Positions 47,705 to 56,500 of a DNA stretch of 64,000 nt are shown here, in pieces. Below the pieces are notes generated by a model. It did no database searches and had not been told where the DNA came from. It was given only the letters and a program-made list of their open reading frames with translations. The stretch spans positions 62,001 through 126,000 of the forward strand of contig NZ_WEGK01000014.1 in the NCBI RefSeq assembly GCF_009604405.1. The letters are read 5' to 3'. How positions within the stretch are numbered: the first letter of the stretch is position 1; each line of letters opens with the position of its first letter. A program made the translations under genes and the position numbers. The stretch is from Nocardia macrotermitis. GTDB lineage: Bacteria > Actinomycetota > Actinomycetes > Mycobacteriales > Mycobacteriaceae.

Positions 47705-49393
47705 ATGGCGAACGTAATGGACTGGATGGACGATCCCAGCGAGACACGCGGGATCCACTTCCACCGCAACGGATCGTGGGAATTCACCACCTACCGGGAG
47801 ATCGGCGATCATGCCCGCCGGATCGCGAATCATCTTCGCGGACAGGGTGTTCACGAGGGCGTGGTATCGCTGCTGGTCGAGGATTCGCAGGCGTTCACCG
47901 GCGCGTTCCTGGGCACCCTGCACGCGGGCCTGACCCCGGCGCCGATCGCCTCGCCGCTGACCTTCGCCAGCCACGATTCGTTCACCGACCACGCCGCGGC
48001 GATCCTGCGCGCGGCCGAGCCCGCCGCGGTCCTGGCCGACACCCGGCTCGCGGGCGTCGCGGAGGCGGCGGCGGTCAAGGCACAGGCGCCCGCACCGCTG
48101 GTACTGCCCGCACGCGCCGAACTACCCGATCCCGAAAATGACCGCAGGACAGCGGAACTGGCTCTGTTGCAGTTCACCTCCGGATCGAGCGGCACACCCA
48201 AGGGCGTCTGCGTGAGCGCGGACAATCTGATCGCGAACGTCCGGGCGAATCTGGACTGGCTGGGCGTCACCCCGGAGGACTCCTGCTCCTCGTGGCTGCC
48301 GCTGTACCACGACATGGGCCTGATCGGCACCTTCCTGAGTTCGGTTGTCGCCCAGGCGGATCTGTGGCTGATGACCCCTTACGACTTCATCGCCGCACCC
48401 GTGCGCTGGCTGGAATGCCATGGGCGAGAGGGTGTCACGATCACCGCCGCACCGAACTTCGGCTACGCCTATGCCGCGGGGCGGGTGCGCGAGGAGGAGC
48501 TGGCCGGGACGGACTTCTCCACCTGGCGGGTGGCGATGAGCGGCGCCGAGCGGGTGGACGCGGCCATCGTCGCGAAATTCTCGGAACGACTCGCGCCCTA
48601 CGGATTTCGCGCCTCGACCTTCAGTCCGTGCTACGGCATGGCGGAGTCGACGCTGGCCGTCAGCGGTGTCGCGCCCGGTGCCACCGCCTCGATCGTGTGC
48701 ATCGAGAACGGGCCGCGCACCGGCGAACCGGTCACCGTCCTGGACTACGGGCGACTCGGTGTCGACCGGCCGGACAGTCCGGCCGACTGGCTGTCCTCCT
48801 GCGGGAAGCCGGTGACCGGGATGCACGTCGAGATCATCGACGACGACGGGAATCCGGTCGCGGACGGCCGGTACGGCGAGATCCGCGTCACGGGAACCTC
48901 TGTGGCACAGGGCTATCGGGGTGCCACCACCGGATCCTCGACCTTCACCCCCGAGGGGCTGCGCACCGGGGACGCGGGCTTCCTGCTCGACGGTGAGCTG
49001 TACGTCATCGGGCGTCTCGGCGACAGCCTCAAGGTGCGTGGCCGCAAGGTGCACGCCGAGGACCTCGAGGCCGCGCTGGTGCAGATCGAGGGGGTGCGCG
49101 CCGGACGCTGCGCGGTCGCCCTGGGCAGCCGCGACGGCCGCGACCGCGCGGTGGTCGTCGTCGAATCCGACGACAGTGCTTGGCTCCCAGCGGTTTCCAC
49201 ACTGCTGCGCACCCGCCTGGACGCCTCGGTCGAGACCATCATCCTGCGCGCCGAGCGCGGCGCGGTGCCGCGAACCTCCAGCGGTAAACCCCGCCGCCGC
49301 GTGCTCTGGCAGCAGATCGGCGACGGCGAGTTCCCGGGTGAGGTCGTCGCGGGCAAGCAGACCACGACACCGACGACAGAACGGGCCAGCTGA
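47705..49393 (+). CDS. Fatty-acyl-AMP ligase (FAAL-type) adenylate-forming enzyme
   Basis: 562 residues of the ANL superfamily, closest to the FAAL group that activates fatty or related acids as acyl-AMP and hands them to a carrier protein. The P-loop is FTSGSSGTPKGV, then SSWLPLYHDMGLIGTF, ITAAPNFGYAYA, MSGAERVDA and the A5 motif CYGMAESTLAV, all in the FAAL form. The C-terminal hinge and RTSSGKPRRR catalytic-lysine region are intact. The ATG at 47705 follows GAGGGAG. It opens a run of ten closely packed co-directional genes, and a free-standing ACP lies two genes on, the expected acceptor. Confidence 0.87.
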   Translation: MANVMDWMDDPSETRGIHFHRNGSWEFTTYREIGDHARRIANHLRGQGVHEGVVSLLVEDSQAFTGAFLGTLHAGLTPAPIASPLTFASHDSFTDHAAAILRAAEPAAVLADTRLAGVAEAAAVKAQAPAPLVLPARAELPDPENDRRTAELALLQFTSGSSGTPKGVCVSADNLIANVRANLDWLGVTPEDSCSSWLPLYHDMGLIGTFLSSVVAQADLWLMTPYDFIAAPVRWLECHGREGVTITAAPNFGYAYAAGRVREEELAGTDFSTWRVAMSGAERVDAAIVAKFSERLAPYGFRASTFSPCYGMAESTLAVSGVAPGATASIVCIENGPRTGEPVTVLDYGRLGVDRPDSPADWLSSCGKPVTGMHVEIIDDDGNPVADGRYGEIRVTGTSVAQGYRGATTGSSTFTPEGLRTGDAGFLLDGELYVIGRLGDSLKVRGRKVHAEDLEAALVQIEGVRAGRCAVALGSRDGRDRAVVVVESDDSAWLPAVSTLLRTRLDASVETIILRAERGAVPRTSSGKPRRRVLWQQIGDGEFPGEVVAGKQTTTPTTERAS

Positions 49394-49395
49394 CC

Positions 49396-50379
49396 ATGAC
49401 GACGACTCTCGCATCGAATGACCAGGTGCTCGACGTCACCGATATCGAGCCGGAGACTCCCGTCCGGATCGCGGACTCCGCGAGCCTGTACCGGCGCTGG
49501 GAGCGCCAGCAGTGGGCGGTCGCCGCGGTGGACCCTGCCCGCGATGCCACGAAATGGCAAGAGCTCTCGGACTTCTCGCGCGAGCAGATGCTCGGCGCGC
49601 TGTCCGAACTCGAGGTGGGCGAGGTCACCGTGACGCACACCCTGGGCGCGTTGATCGATGCCCCGCCGAGCGAGGACGACCGTATCTTCCTGTGCACCCA
49701 GCTCGCCGACGAGGCCCGGCACGTCCGGTTCTTCCAAACCTATCTGGAAAGCGCCTGCGGAGTCGGCGGCAGCGATTTCGACACCCTGGACGCCGACGCG
49801 TCCGCCGACTACGCGCAGGTGTTCACCCCGGTGCTGACCGCGGCGACCGGCGCGGTGCGAAAGGACAACGCGGACACCGACTCCTGGTTCCGCGCGCTGA
49901 TCTACTACCACCTGATCACCGAGGGCGTGCTCGCGGCCACGGCGCTGCGCACCACCCGCCTGCTGGCCAAGCGGCTGGCGCTGCCCGCCCTGGACGAGGG
50001 CCTGACCAACGTCACCCGTGACGAGTCCCGGCACGTGTCGTACGGGCTGTGGGCCGCGGCGAACGGCGTCGCGAACGGCCACCGCGACATCATCGCGGAC
50101 GCGCATTTCGAATCGCTCGGCGCTGCCGCCACCGTCCTGATCGGGCCCAGCCGGTTCAACCCGGTTCCGGCCATCGGGCTGGCGGCACGCATTCGCGCCG
50201 CGCACCTGAGCGGCGGCGTCGCGATCGCCCGCAGCCGGTTGCTCAAGCAGTTGCGCCTGATCGGGCTGCCGGATCTGACCGAACGGGCCGCGCGGGCGTG
50301 GGACGCGGCGATCGAGGCGGCCCTGGACGCCTACGAACAGCGCTGGGACAGCCCGCATCCGATTCGCGCGGTGGCCTGA
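49396..50379 (+). CDS. R2-like (ferritin-fold) diiron protein
   Basis: A four-helix-bundle oxidoreductase of 327 residues. The ligands expected of an R2-like diiron centre are visible: E76 in GEVTVTH, E106 and H109 in DEARH, E176 in ITEG, and E210 and H213 in DESRH. It is distinct from the AurF-type protein in the same cluster. R2-like proteins include ribonucleotide-reductase R2, R2lox and biosynthetic oxygenases or desaturases acting on carrier- or CoA-bound acyl groups. No large RNR subunit is nearby, so a monooxygenase or desaturase is more likely. The ATG is 2 bases after the ligase stop. Confidence 0.8.
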   Translation: MTTTLASNDQVLDVTDIEPETPVRIADSASLYRRWERQQWAVAAVDPARDATKWQELSDFSREQMLGALSELEVGEVTVTHTLGALIDAPPSEDDRIFLCTQLADEARHVRFFQTYLESACGVGGSDFDTLDADASADYAQVFTPVLTAATGAVRKDNADTDSWFRALIYYHLITEGVLAATALRTTRLLAKRLALPALDEGLTNVTRDESRHVSYGLWAAANGVANGHRDIIADAHFESLGAAATVLIGPSRFNPVPAIGLAARIRAAHLSGGVAIARSRLLKQLRLIGLPDLTERAARAWDAAIEAALDAYEQRWDSPHPIRAVA

Positions 50380-50417
50380 CCGGTCGTCGAGGACAACCAC
50401 TCGAAAGGGGAAACACC

Positions 50418-50687
50418 ATGGATAGCACCACGATTCGCACCTCGGTGCGCCGAATCGTCGGGCAGATGAGCCCGTTCGGCGCGCCGGACGAGGTGACGGC
50501 CGACGCGCGGCTGGTCGAGGATCTCGGCTACGACTCGCTCGCGGTGATCGAGCTGTCGCTGCGGCTCGAGAAGGAGTTCGACCTGCAACTGGTGCGCGAC
50601 ACCGAGCAGGCGGCGGATATCAAAACCATCGGGGACATCGAGGAATTCGTCATCGCGCGCGTCGCGGTGGCCTCGGACGCGATCTGA
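50418..50687 (+). CDS. Acyl carrier protein
   Basis: 89 residues with the phosphopantetheine site in EDLGYDSLAVIEL (S40) and the usual acidic four-helix pattern, followed by LRLEKEFDLQL. The ATG at 50418 has AAAGGGG 7 bases upstream. The frame upstream overlaps the diiron gene and is not real. It is a free-standing carrier next to a FAAL, so the acyl chain is probably elaborated while bound to it. Confidence 0.9.
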   Translation: MDSTTIRTSVRRIVGQMSPFGAPDEVTADARLVEDLGYDSLAVIELSLRLEKEFDLQLVRDTEQAADIKTIGDIEEFVIARVAVASDAI

Positions 50688-50697
50688 GGAGGCGGTC

Positions 50698-51396
50698 ATG
50701 ACCGATAGCGTGAACGGTGCGGGCACGGCGACCGAGGCCGCGGACCCGCTGTGCCTGGCTCCCAAGGCTGCGGCCGAATTGCTGCGCGACTCGCCGTGGC
50801 GGCGGTTCGCGGTGATCGGGGACAGCTTCGCCAAGGGCGTCGGCGGACCCAGCGCCGGATACGCCGACACCCCGTGGCCCGAGCGGGTGGCCGACGCATT
50901 GCGTTCGGGCACACCGGATCTGGAGTACCTGAACACCGGTGTACTCGGGGTGAAGAGCGAGCAGGTGCGGCGCGAGCAGCTGCCGCGGGTGCTCGAGTTC
51001 GGGCCCGATCTGGTCAATATCGCCTGTGGCGGTAACGATCTGTGGGTCGCCGAACCCGATTACGACGCCATCGAGGCCGAACTCGACACCCTGTACGCCG
51101 CGCTGCGCGAGCAGGGGGCGGACATCTTCGCGTTCACCGTGGCGAACGTGTTCGACCGGCAGCCCGAACTCGCGCCGTTCCGGGATCGGATCGCGGCGTT
51201 CAACGAGCGGATCCGGACCGTCGCGGCCCGGCACCACGCGCTGCTGGTGGAGATGTGGGAGCACCCGGTTCGCCTGCGCCCCACCGTGATGAGCGACGAC
51301 GGCGTGCATTTCTCGATGGAGGGTCAGGCCGCGCTCGCCGCCGAGGTCGTCAAGGCGCTCGCGGCCGGCGCCCGGGATGCGCTGGAGACCAAGTGA
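50698..51396 (+). CDS. SGNH/GDSL-type hydrolase
   Basis: 232 residues with the four SGNH blocks: the nucleophile in FAVIGDSFAKG, Gly in block II (LNTGVLGVKS), Asn in IACGGNDLW, and Asp/His in SDDGVHFSMEG. No signal peptide is seen, so it acts in the cytosol. In this cluster it may be the thioesterase or esterase that releases the product from the ACP, or an acyltransferase. The stop overlaps the GTG of the next gene. Confidence 0.85.
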   Translation: MTDSVNGAGTATEAADPLCLAPKAAAELLRDSPWRRFAVIGDSFAKGVGGPSAGYADTPWPERVADALRSGTPDLEYLNTGVLGVKSEQVRREQLPRVLEFGPDLVNIACGGNDLWVAEPDYDAIEAELDTLYAALREQGADIFAFTVANVFDRQPELAPFRDRIAAFNERIRTVAARHHALLVEMWEHPVRLRPTVMSDDGVHFSMEGQAALAAEVVKALAAGARDALETK

Positions 51397-53441
51397 GCGA
51401 GTCCGCGGACTATGTGATCGTCGGGGCCGGTTCGGCGGGCTGTGTGCTGGCCGACCGGCTCAGCGCCGACGGTGACGCCCGGGTCGTGCTGCTGGAGGCG
51501 GGCGGCCCGGCCCAGCGCGCCGAGGTGAGTATTCCGGCGGCCTATCCCCGGTTGTTCGGCACCGCGCTGGACTGGGATTACGGCACCACGCCGCAGCCCG
51601 GTCTGGGCGGGCGGGTGCTGCGCTGGCCGCGCGGCAAGGTGCTGGGCGGCTCCTCCTCGCTCAACGCGCAGATCTGGACCCGTGGGCACCGCGCCGACTA
51701 CGACGGTTGGGCGGCCGGTGGTCTGTCCGGCTGGGGCGCGCGGGAGGTGCTGCCCTATCTGCGTCGCGCCGAGGATTGTGATTGCGGTACAGGCGATTTC
51801 GGCTCGGGCGGGCCGCTGCGGATCGAGGAGCTGCGCGATCCGAGCCCGGCGACCGCGCGCTTCCTGGCAGCCTGCGCCGAGGCCGGTATCGCCCCGGCCG
51901 ACCCGGATCGGGTACTCGAGCCCGAGGGCGTCGCGCAGGTGCGGACCACCCAGCGCAACGGGCGGCGCTACAGCGCCGCCGACGGATACCTCTCCCGCGC
52001 GGCGAAGCGGCCGAATCTGCGGGTGATCACCGACGCCTCGGTGCGTCGGGTGGTGATCGAGGGCGGGCGGGCGGTCGGCGTCGAATACGACACCGACCGC
52101 GGGCCGGGTCGGGTGCGGGTCACCGGCGAGGTGATCCTGGCCGCGGGCGCGATCGGCAGCCCGCAGTTGCTCATGCTCTCCGGCATCGGTGATCGAGATC
52201 ACCTGCGGCAGAACGATATCGCGCTGCGACACCACCTGCCCGCGGTGGGCGAGGCGCTGGCCGATCACCTGTACGTGCCGCTGGCCTTCGCCGCTCGCGA
52301 ACCCGTCTCACCCGGTGTGGAGTCCGGGCGCGCGGAGCTGGATCAGTATCTGCGCGAACGCCGCGGCAGGTTGACCTCGAATATCGCCGAGGCGCTGGCC
52401 TTCGTGCGCAGCACCGACGATCTGCCCGCCCCGGATCTCGAACTGGTGTGGATGCTGCTGCCGTTCGTGGCGGGCCGGGAGGTGGCTCCGGGACACGGGA
52501 TCACGCTCGGTGTGGTGCTGTTGCAGCCGCACAGCACCGGACGGATCCGGCTGATCTCGGCCGACCCCGCCGCGCATCCGCGGATCGACCCGGCCTACCT
52601 GTCCGACGCCGGGGCCGCGGACCTGGCGGTGCTGATGCGCGGTGTGCGCTTGGCGCAGCGGGTGCTGCGGCAGCCCGCGCTCGCGCAGGTGCTCGGCGAT
52701 CCGCTCACCCCGGGCGCGCTGGACGAGTCGGATGCGGTGGTGGAGAAGATGATTCGGCTGCACGCCGAGACGCTGTACCACCCGGTCGGCACCTGCCGGA
52801 TGGGCGTCGGTGACGACGCGGTCGTGGATCCGCGCTTCCGGGTGGACGGCATCGACGGCCTGCGGGTCGTGGATGCCTCGGTGCTGCCCGCGATTCCGCG
52901 TGTGCACACGCACGCGCCCACCGTCATGCTCGCCGAGCGCGCCGCGGAGATGATCCGCGCGGATCGTGCCGGGCTCGGGAAAAACATATCGGATGGAACG
53001 AAAGGCGGTGTCGCCGTGACGAACAGCCAGGCGGCCGATCTCCAGCAAAACCAGCAGACGCACTACGAGACCCGCACCGAGGCCGCCGCGACACTGCGCA
53101 GGGCGTTCGCGGCCGCGGTCGCCGAGCCCGAACTCGCGCAGACCCTGCGGGAGCAGCAGCTGTCGTTGCAGATCATCACTCCCGGAACGGAATACGAGGT
53201 ATTCCTGGACGCGCACGGCGCGCACGAACGCGCCACCGGCCGGCCCGTGCTGCGCTTCGAGTTGACCCCGGACACCGCCCACGAGATCTTCCTGGGCCGC
53301 CTGGCCGTCCCGCAGGCCGTCGTCACGCGACAGCTCACGGTGAAGGGCCCGGTCGCGCAGTTGCGCAGCTTGCGCGCGGTACTGCCCGCGCTGTGCCGCG
53401 CCTACACCGAGATCGCGCCCGCCGTGCGCGAGACCGCCTGA
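51393..53441 (+). CDS. GMC oxidoreductase read in frame into an SCP2-like domain
   Basis: One open frame of 682 codons encodes two parts. Residues 1-525 are a GMC flavoprotein: FAD motif VIVGAGSAGCVLADRL, WPRGKVLGGSSSLNAQIW (GMC signature 1), GAIGSPQLLMLSGIGD (signature 2), catalytic His in LYHPVGTCRMG and a second His in THAPTVML. From residue 542 follows an SCP2 sterol-carrier-like domain (RFELTPDTAHEIFLGRLAVPQ, LTVKGPVAQLRSL). Between them, about 15 codons encode an A-rich linker with an AAAGG and a GTG at 53016 in the style of the neighbouring starts. The SCP2 part may therefore be a separate product from an internal start, a true fusion, or both. GMC function here is oxidation of an alcohol or aldehyde group. 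Confidence 0.8.
   Translation: MSESADYVIVGAGSAGCVLADRLSADGDARVVLLEAGGPAQRAEVSIPAAYPRLFGTALDWDYGTTPQPGLGGRVLRWPRGKVLGGSSSLNAQIWTRGHRADYDGWAAGGLSGWGAREVLPYLRRAEDCDCGTGDFGSGGPLRIEELRDPSPATARFLAACAEAGIAPADPDRVLEPEGVAQVRTTQRNGRRYSAADGYLSRAAKRPNLRVITDASVRRVVIEGGRAVGVEYDTDRGPGRVRVTGEVILAAGAIGSPQLLMLSGIGDRDHLRQNDIALRHHLPAVGEALADHLYVPLAFAAREPVSPGVESGRAELDQYLRERRGRLTSNIAEALAFVRSTDDLPAPDLELVWMLLPFVAGREVAPGHGITLGVVLLQPHSTGRIRLISADPAAHPRIDPAYLSDAGAADLAVLMRGVRLAQRVLRQPALAQVLGDPLTPGALDESDAVVEKMIRLHAETLYHPVGTCRMGVGDDAVVDPRFRVDGIDGLRVVDASVLPAIPRVHTHAPTVMLAERAAEMIRADRAGLGKNISDGTKGGVAVTNSQAADLQQNQQTHYETRTEAAATLRRAFAAAVAEPELAQTLREQQLSLQIITPGTEYEVFLDAHGAHERATGRPVLRFELTPDTAHEIFLGRLAVPQAVVTRQLTVKGPVAQLRSLRAVLPALCRAYTEIAPAVRETA
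53016..53441 (+). CDS. SCP2-like domain from a possible internal start
   Basis: If translated from the GTG at 53016, this gives a 141-residue protein with its own Shine-Dalgarno-like AAAGG at 53001-53005. SCP2 domains bind lipids or acyl chains. It is in frame with the upstream GMC gene, with no stop between. This entry records the alternative reading. Confidence 0.4.
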   Translation: MTNSQAADLQQNQQTHYETRTEAAATLRRAFAAAVAEPELAQTLREQQLSLQIITPGTEYEVFLDAHGAHERATGRPVLRFELTPDTAHEIFLGRLAVPQAVVTRQLTVKGPVAQLRSLRAVLPALCRAYTEIAPAVRETA

Positions 53442-53489
53442 CACCCAACCTCATCGACGAATCGACGAACGACGAAAGGGGAGCGGCCC

Positions 53490-54758
53490 GTGACCACCGC
53501 ACCGACCCTGACCGCGCCGAGCGCCACCGCCCCGACGCTGTCGGATCTGCATGCCCTCGACGCCGCGGCCATGCCTTCGATCTTCACCCTGCCCGAGGAC
53601 GTCGCGCTGCTGCGGGACGAGGTACGCGAATTCGCGCGGACCCGCCTGCGGCCCCGCGTCCTGGACAACGATCTGGCCGCCGCCGACGACTTCGACTGGG
53701 ATATCGTGCGCGCCGGGCACGAGTTGGGCCTGCTGCGCCTGACCATTCCGAAGGAACTGGGCGGCCGCGGCGTCGGCGTCCTGGGCGTCGCGGTGGCGAT
53801 GGAGGAGCTGGCGGCCGTATGCGCCTCCACCGCACTGATTTTCGGGGCCTCGATGCTCGGGGCGACGGCGGTGCTGTTCTCCGGTGATCCGCAGTTGCAG
53901 GCCCGGTTCATCCCGCCGTTCCTGGGCGACGAACCGGTGCTGGCCTGCAACGCGGTCACCGAGGAGGTGGCCGGATGCGATCTGCTCATCCCCGCCCACG
54001 CCGCGGACGCCGCCGAGGTGATGACCGCCCGGCGCGACGGAGATCACTTCGTACTCAACGGAATCAAGCGCTTCATCACCAATGGAAAAGTGGCGCAGTG
54101 GGCTACGGTCTTCGCCAACCTGGAGGGCTACCCGGGCGCCACCGGCATGACGGTATTCGTGGTGCCGCTGGACAACCCGGGTGTGGTCCGGGGCGCGGTC
54201 GCGGACAAGATGGGGTATCGGGCCTGCCTGGGCACCACCCTGGAATTCCACGACGTGCGGGTGCCGGAGGAGAACATCGTCTTCGGCGAGGCGAACGGCT
54301 GGGGCTATCTGAACGTCCAGTCCAACCAGGCCCGCACGATCGTCGCGGCGATCTCGACCGGGGTCGCGCGCGGCGCGTTCGACATCGCCAAGGACTGGGC
54401 CGGGGAACGGGTGCAGGGCGGCAAGCCGCTGTCCGAACAGCAGTTCACCGCGCGCAAGCTCGCCGAGATGGCCGCGAAGGTGGAGGCGTCCCGGCTGCTC
54501 TACCTGCAAGCCGCTTATCAGGCCGAAAACATGTTGCCCGCACCGGTTTTCGGCGCGGCGGTGGCGAAACTGTTCGCCGATCGGGCCGCGATCGAGGTGG
54601 CCGAGGAGGCGATGTCGATCGTCGGCGCGCGCGGGTACTGCCGGGAGTACGGACTCGAGAAACTGGTCCGCGAATCCTTCGGCGCCCGCATCTACGAGGG
54701 CACCCCGGAGGTGCTCGCGCTCGCGATCACCGACTCGCTGTACGGGCGCAGACAATGA
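53490..54758 (+). CDS. Acyl-CoA dehydrogenase family protein
   Basis: 422 residues with the three acyl-CoA-dehydrogenase domains. A long N-terminal extension of about 30 residues precedes the helical domain, the FAD region reads CNAVTEEVAGCDLL (VTEE at the place of the usual TEP), IKRFITNGKVAQWA, and the C-terminal part reads SIVGARGYCREYGLEKLVRESFGARIYEGTPEV with the Glu base position occupied. The substrate may be ACP-bound instead of CoA-bound, as in biosynthetic dehydrogenases. The GTG start follows AAAGGGGA. It overlaps the next gene by 4 bases. Confidence 0.87.
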   Translation: MTTAPTLTAPSATAPTLSDLHALDAAAMPSIFTLPEDVALLRDEVREFARTRLRPRVLDNDLAAADDFDWDIVRAGHELGLLRLTIPKELGGRGVGVLGVAVAMEELAAVCASTALIFGASMLGATAVLFSGDPQLQARFIPPFLGDEPVLACNAVTEEVAGCDLLIPAHAADAAEVMTARRDGDHFVLNGIKRFITNGKVAQWATVFANLEGYPGATGMTVFVVPLDNPGVVRGAVADKMGYRACLGTTLEFHDVRVPEENIVFGEANGWGYLNVQSNQARTIVAAISTGVARGAFDIAKDWAGERVQGGKPLSEQQFTARKLAEMAAKVEASRLLYLQAAYQAENMLPAPVFGAAVAKLFADRAAIEVAEEAMSIVGARGYCREYGLEKLVRESFGARIYEGTPEVLALAITDSLYGRRQ

Positions 54759-55678
54759 CCTCCGCGACGTTACCGGTGGCCGCGGCGGCCGATGCCCGCC
54801 GCGGCCGCTACATCGCGGAGCTGCTGGCGATGCACGAGCGAATGAGCCTGCGCTGCATGCTCGATCACGTCGAGCCGCTGTACTTCCAGCGGCGCGGCGA
54901 CGGGCGTGCGGTGCTGACCGTGCGGCATTCGGACCTGCCCGAGCGATATCAGTTGGGCATCTACGGATTCCGGCTCGCGCAATACCTGCGCATCCGGCTG
55001 GCCAGCGAGCGGATCGCGTTCCAGCGGTCGCTGTTCGCCGAGCCGATCGCCGCCGAGCGCGAGGAGATCCACGTGCTCTCGCTCGACGAGCGCTCGGGCG
55101 GAATCGTGCAGTACGTCTCGATCGTGGGCACCGCCGACCCGCGCCCCCGATCCGTCCGGGATCCCGAACGCACCCCGTTTCCGTGCGAAATCGCCCATAG
55201 AATAAGGCTTTTCGATCGGATCCCGCGGATCGCGGCGGTCGGCACCGACGAGATCTGGGAGATCAAGCGGCTGGTGCAGCGCGGGCAGCTGCCGGATCAG
55301 ACGCTGGATCTGCGGCTGCGGCTGTCGCTGGAGTTGATGCACGGGTTCTACAGCACCCTGCATCTGCTGCGGCCCAGTGTGAAATACCTGGTGGGCGACG
55401 GCGAGGAGGGGCTGGCCATCCAGCGTCTCTCGCGCAGCCTGCGCGAGATCATCGTGCTCGAGGGCACCAGCCCGTGGCTGCCGGAGGACGATCTGCTCGC
55501 CCCGGCCTACGTCGAGCGCGCGGTGGTCAAACCGTTCGTGGCCGCCATCCCGGAGCCGGATCGGTTGGGCGCGTTGGTGACTCGACTGGACGAGGCACTG
55601 GCGATGGACAACCCGCTGGCCGGATTCAAACACGTCGTCAACCATGTCCAGGGCACCATCCGGAGGATTCGGATATGA
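54755..55678 (+). CDS. Putative FeeM/LuxI-like GNAT N-acyltransferase
   Basis: 307 residues. The pattern resembles N-acyl amino-acid synthases and acyl-homoserine-lactone synthases: a helical N-terminus, FRLAQYLRIRLASERIAFQ, EEIHVLSLDERSGGIVQYV (compare the D-x-D and strand of LuxI), PCEIAHRIRLF, and DEIWEIKRLVQRG, comparable to the conserved E-x-x-R strand. Such enzymes transfer an acyl chain from ACP to an amine. I do not recognise a close relative, so the assignment rests on pattern and on the ACP context. It overlaps both neighbours by 4 bases (ATGA). Confidence 0.45.
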   Translation: MTSATLPVAAAADARRGRYIAELLAMHERMSLRCMLDHVEPLYFQRRGDGRAVLTVRHSDLPERYQLGIYGFRLAQYLRIRLASERIAFQRSLFAEPIAAEREEIHVLSLDERSGGIVQYVSIVGTADPRPRSVRDPERTPFPCEIAHRIRLFDRIPRIAAVGTDEIWEIKRLVQRGQLPDQTLDLRLRLSLELMHGFYSTLHLLRPSVKYLVGDGEEGLAIQRLSRSLREIIVLEGTSPWLPEDDLLAPAYVERAVVKPFVAAIPEPDRLGALVTRLDEALAMDNPLAGFKHVVNHVQGTIRRIRI

Positions 55679-56490
55679 CCATCGCCATCGCACCCGAACA
55701 GTTCTATGCCGATCTCACCGAACGTAATCGGGGTCTGATCGACGCCGACGCGCAGCGGGCGTTGCGCACCGCGCGCATCCTCGTGGCGGGCTGCGGTTCG
55801 ACCGGCGGCGCGACCGTCGAACCGCTCGCCCGCCTGGGCGCCGAACGGTTCATCCTGGCCGAACCGGGCACCTACGAGCTGAACAACCTGAACCGGCAGA
55901 GCGCCACCGTCGAGGACATCGGCCGCAACAAGGCCGAGGTCGCCGCGCAGCGGGTCCGCGCGATCAACCCGTATGCCGATGTGCGCGTGGTGACTTCGGG
56001 CGTCGGGCCGGAGAACATCGGCGCCCTCGTCGAGGACGCGGACGCGATCGTCGACGGGGTGGATGTGACGACGGTCTCGGGCTGGCGGGCCAAATATCTG
56101 CTGCACGTCGAGGCCGCGCGACAGGGGCGTCCGGTGGTCAGCGGATACGACCTGTCCGGGACCCAGTTCGTGCGCTTCCACGACTACCGCGACACCTCGC
56201 TCGAGCCGCTGGGCGGGCAGGTGGAGGAGTCCGAGCTGGGCCGGGAATCGTTGTGGCAGTTGCTGTTGCGGCTGATTCCGCGCGAGATCGTCCCGGCCGA
56301 TCTGATCGCCGATATCCGCGCGCACCGCGAGGAACCCGAATACAGCATCCCCCAGCTGGTGTACGCGTCGCATCTGTTCGGTGCGCTGGCCGCCCGCTAT
56401 CTGGTGGAGATCCTGGCCGGGCATCCGGTGCGCACCGAAGTCACCGTCGACGTGCACGCCCTGGTGGCGCCGACGGTATCGGGAGAATGA
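55675..56490 (+). CDS. ThiF/E1-like adenylating enzyme
   Basis: 271 residues of the E1/ThiF/MoeB fold. The ATP-binding motif is VAGCGSTGGATVE, the NLNRQ sequence at 71-75 carries the arginine that contacts the phosphates, and DGVD at 127-130 holds the metal Asp. The zinc CxxC pairs of MoeB and ThiF and a clear catalytic cysteine are missing, so it is probably a small-molecule or peptide-adenylating variant. It would activate a carboxylate for amide, thioester or N-N bond formation. The ATG overlaps the previous stop and has GGAGG upstream. Confidence 0.82.
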   Translation: MTIAIAPEQFYADLTERNRGLIDADAQRALRTARILVAGCGSTGGATVEPLARLGAERFILAEPGTYELNNLNRQSATVEDIGRNKAEVAAQRVRAINPYADVRVVTSGVGPENIGALVEDADAIVDGVDVTTVSGWRAKYLLHVEAARQGRPVVSGYDLSGTQFVRFHDYRDTSLEPLGGQVEESELGRESLWQLLLRLIPREIVPADLIADIRAHREEPEYSIPQLVYASHLFGALAARYLVEILAGHPVRTEVTVDVHALVAPTVSGE

Positions 56491-56500
56491 GGAGTCAACC

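Noticed and set aside
43467..47747. A 1426-codon open frame on the minus strand
   Set aside because: It runs antisense to the SARP regulator and the MFS gene, both of which have clear domains. Long antisense frames are a normal by-product of high GC3, and the translation is low-complexity Arg/Pro/Gly/Gln.
49396..50379. Ribonucleotide reductase small subunit
   Set aside because: The ligand pattern fits R2-like proteins, but no large subunit is nearby and the context is biosynthetic.
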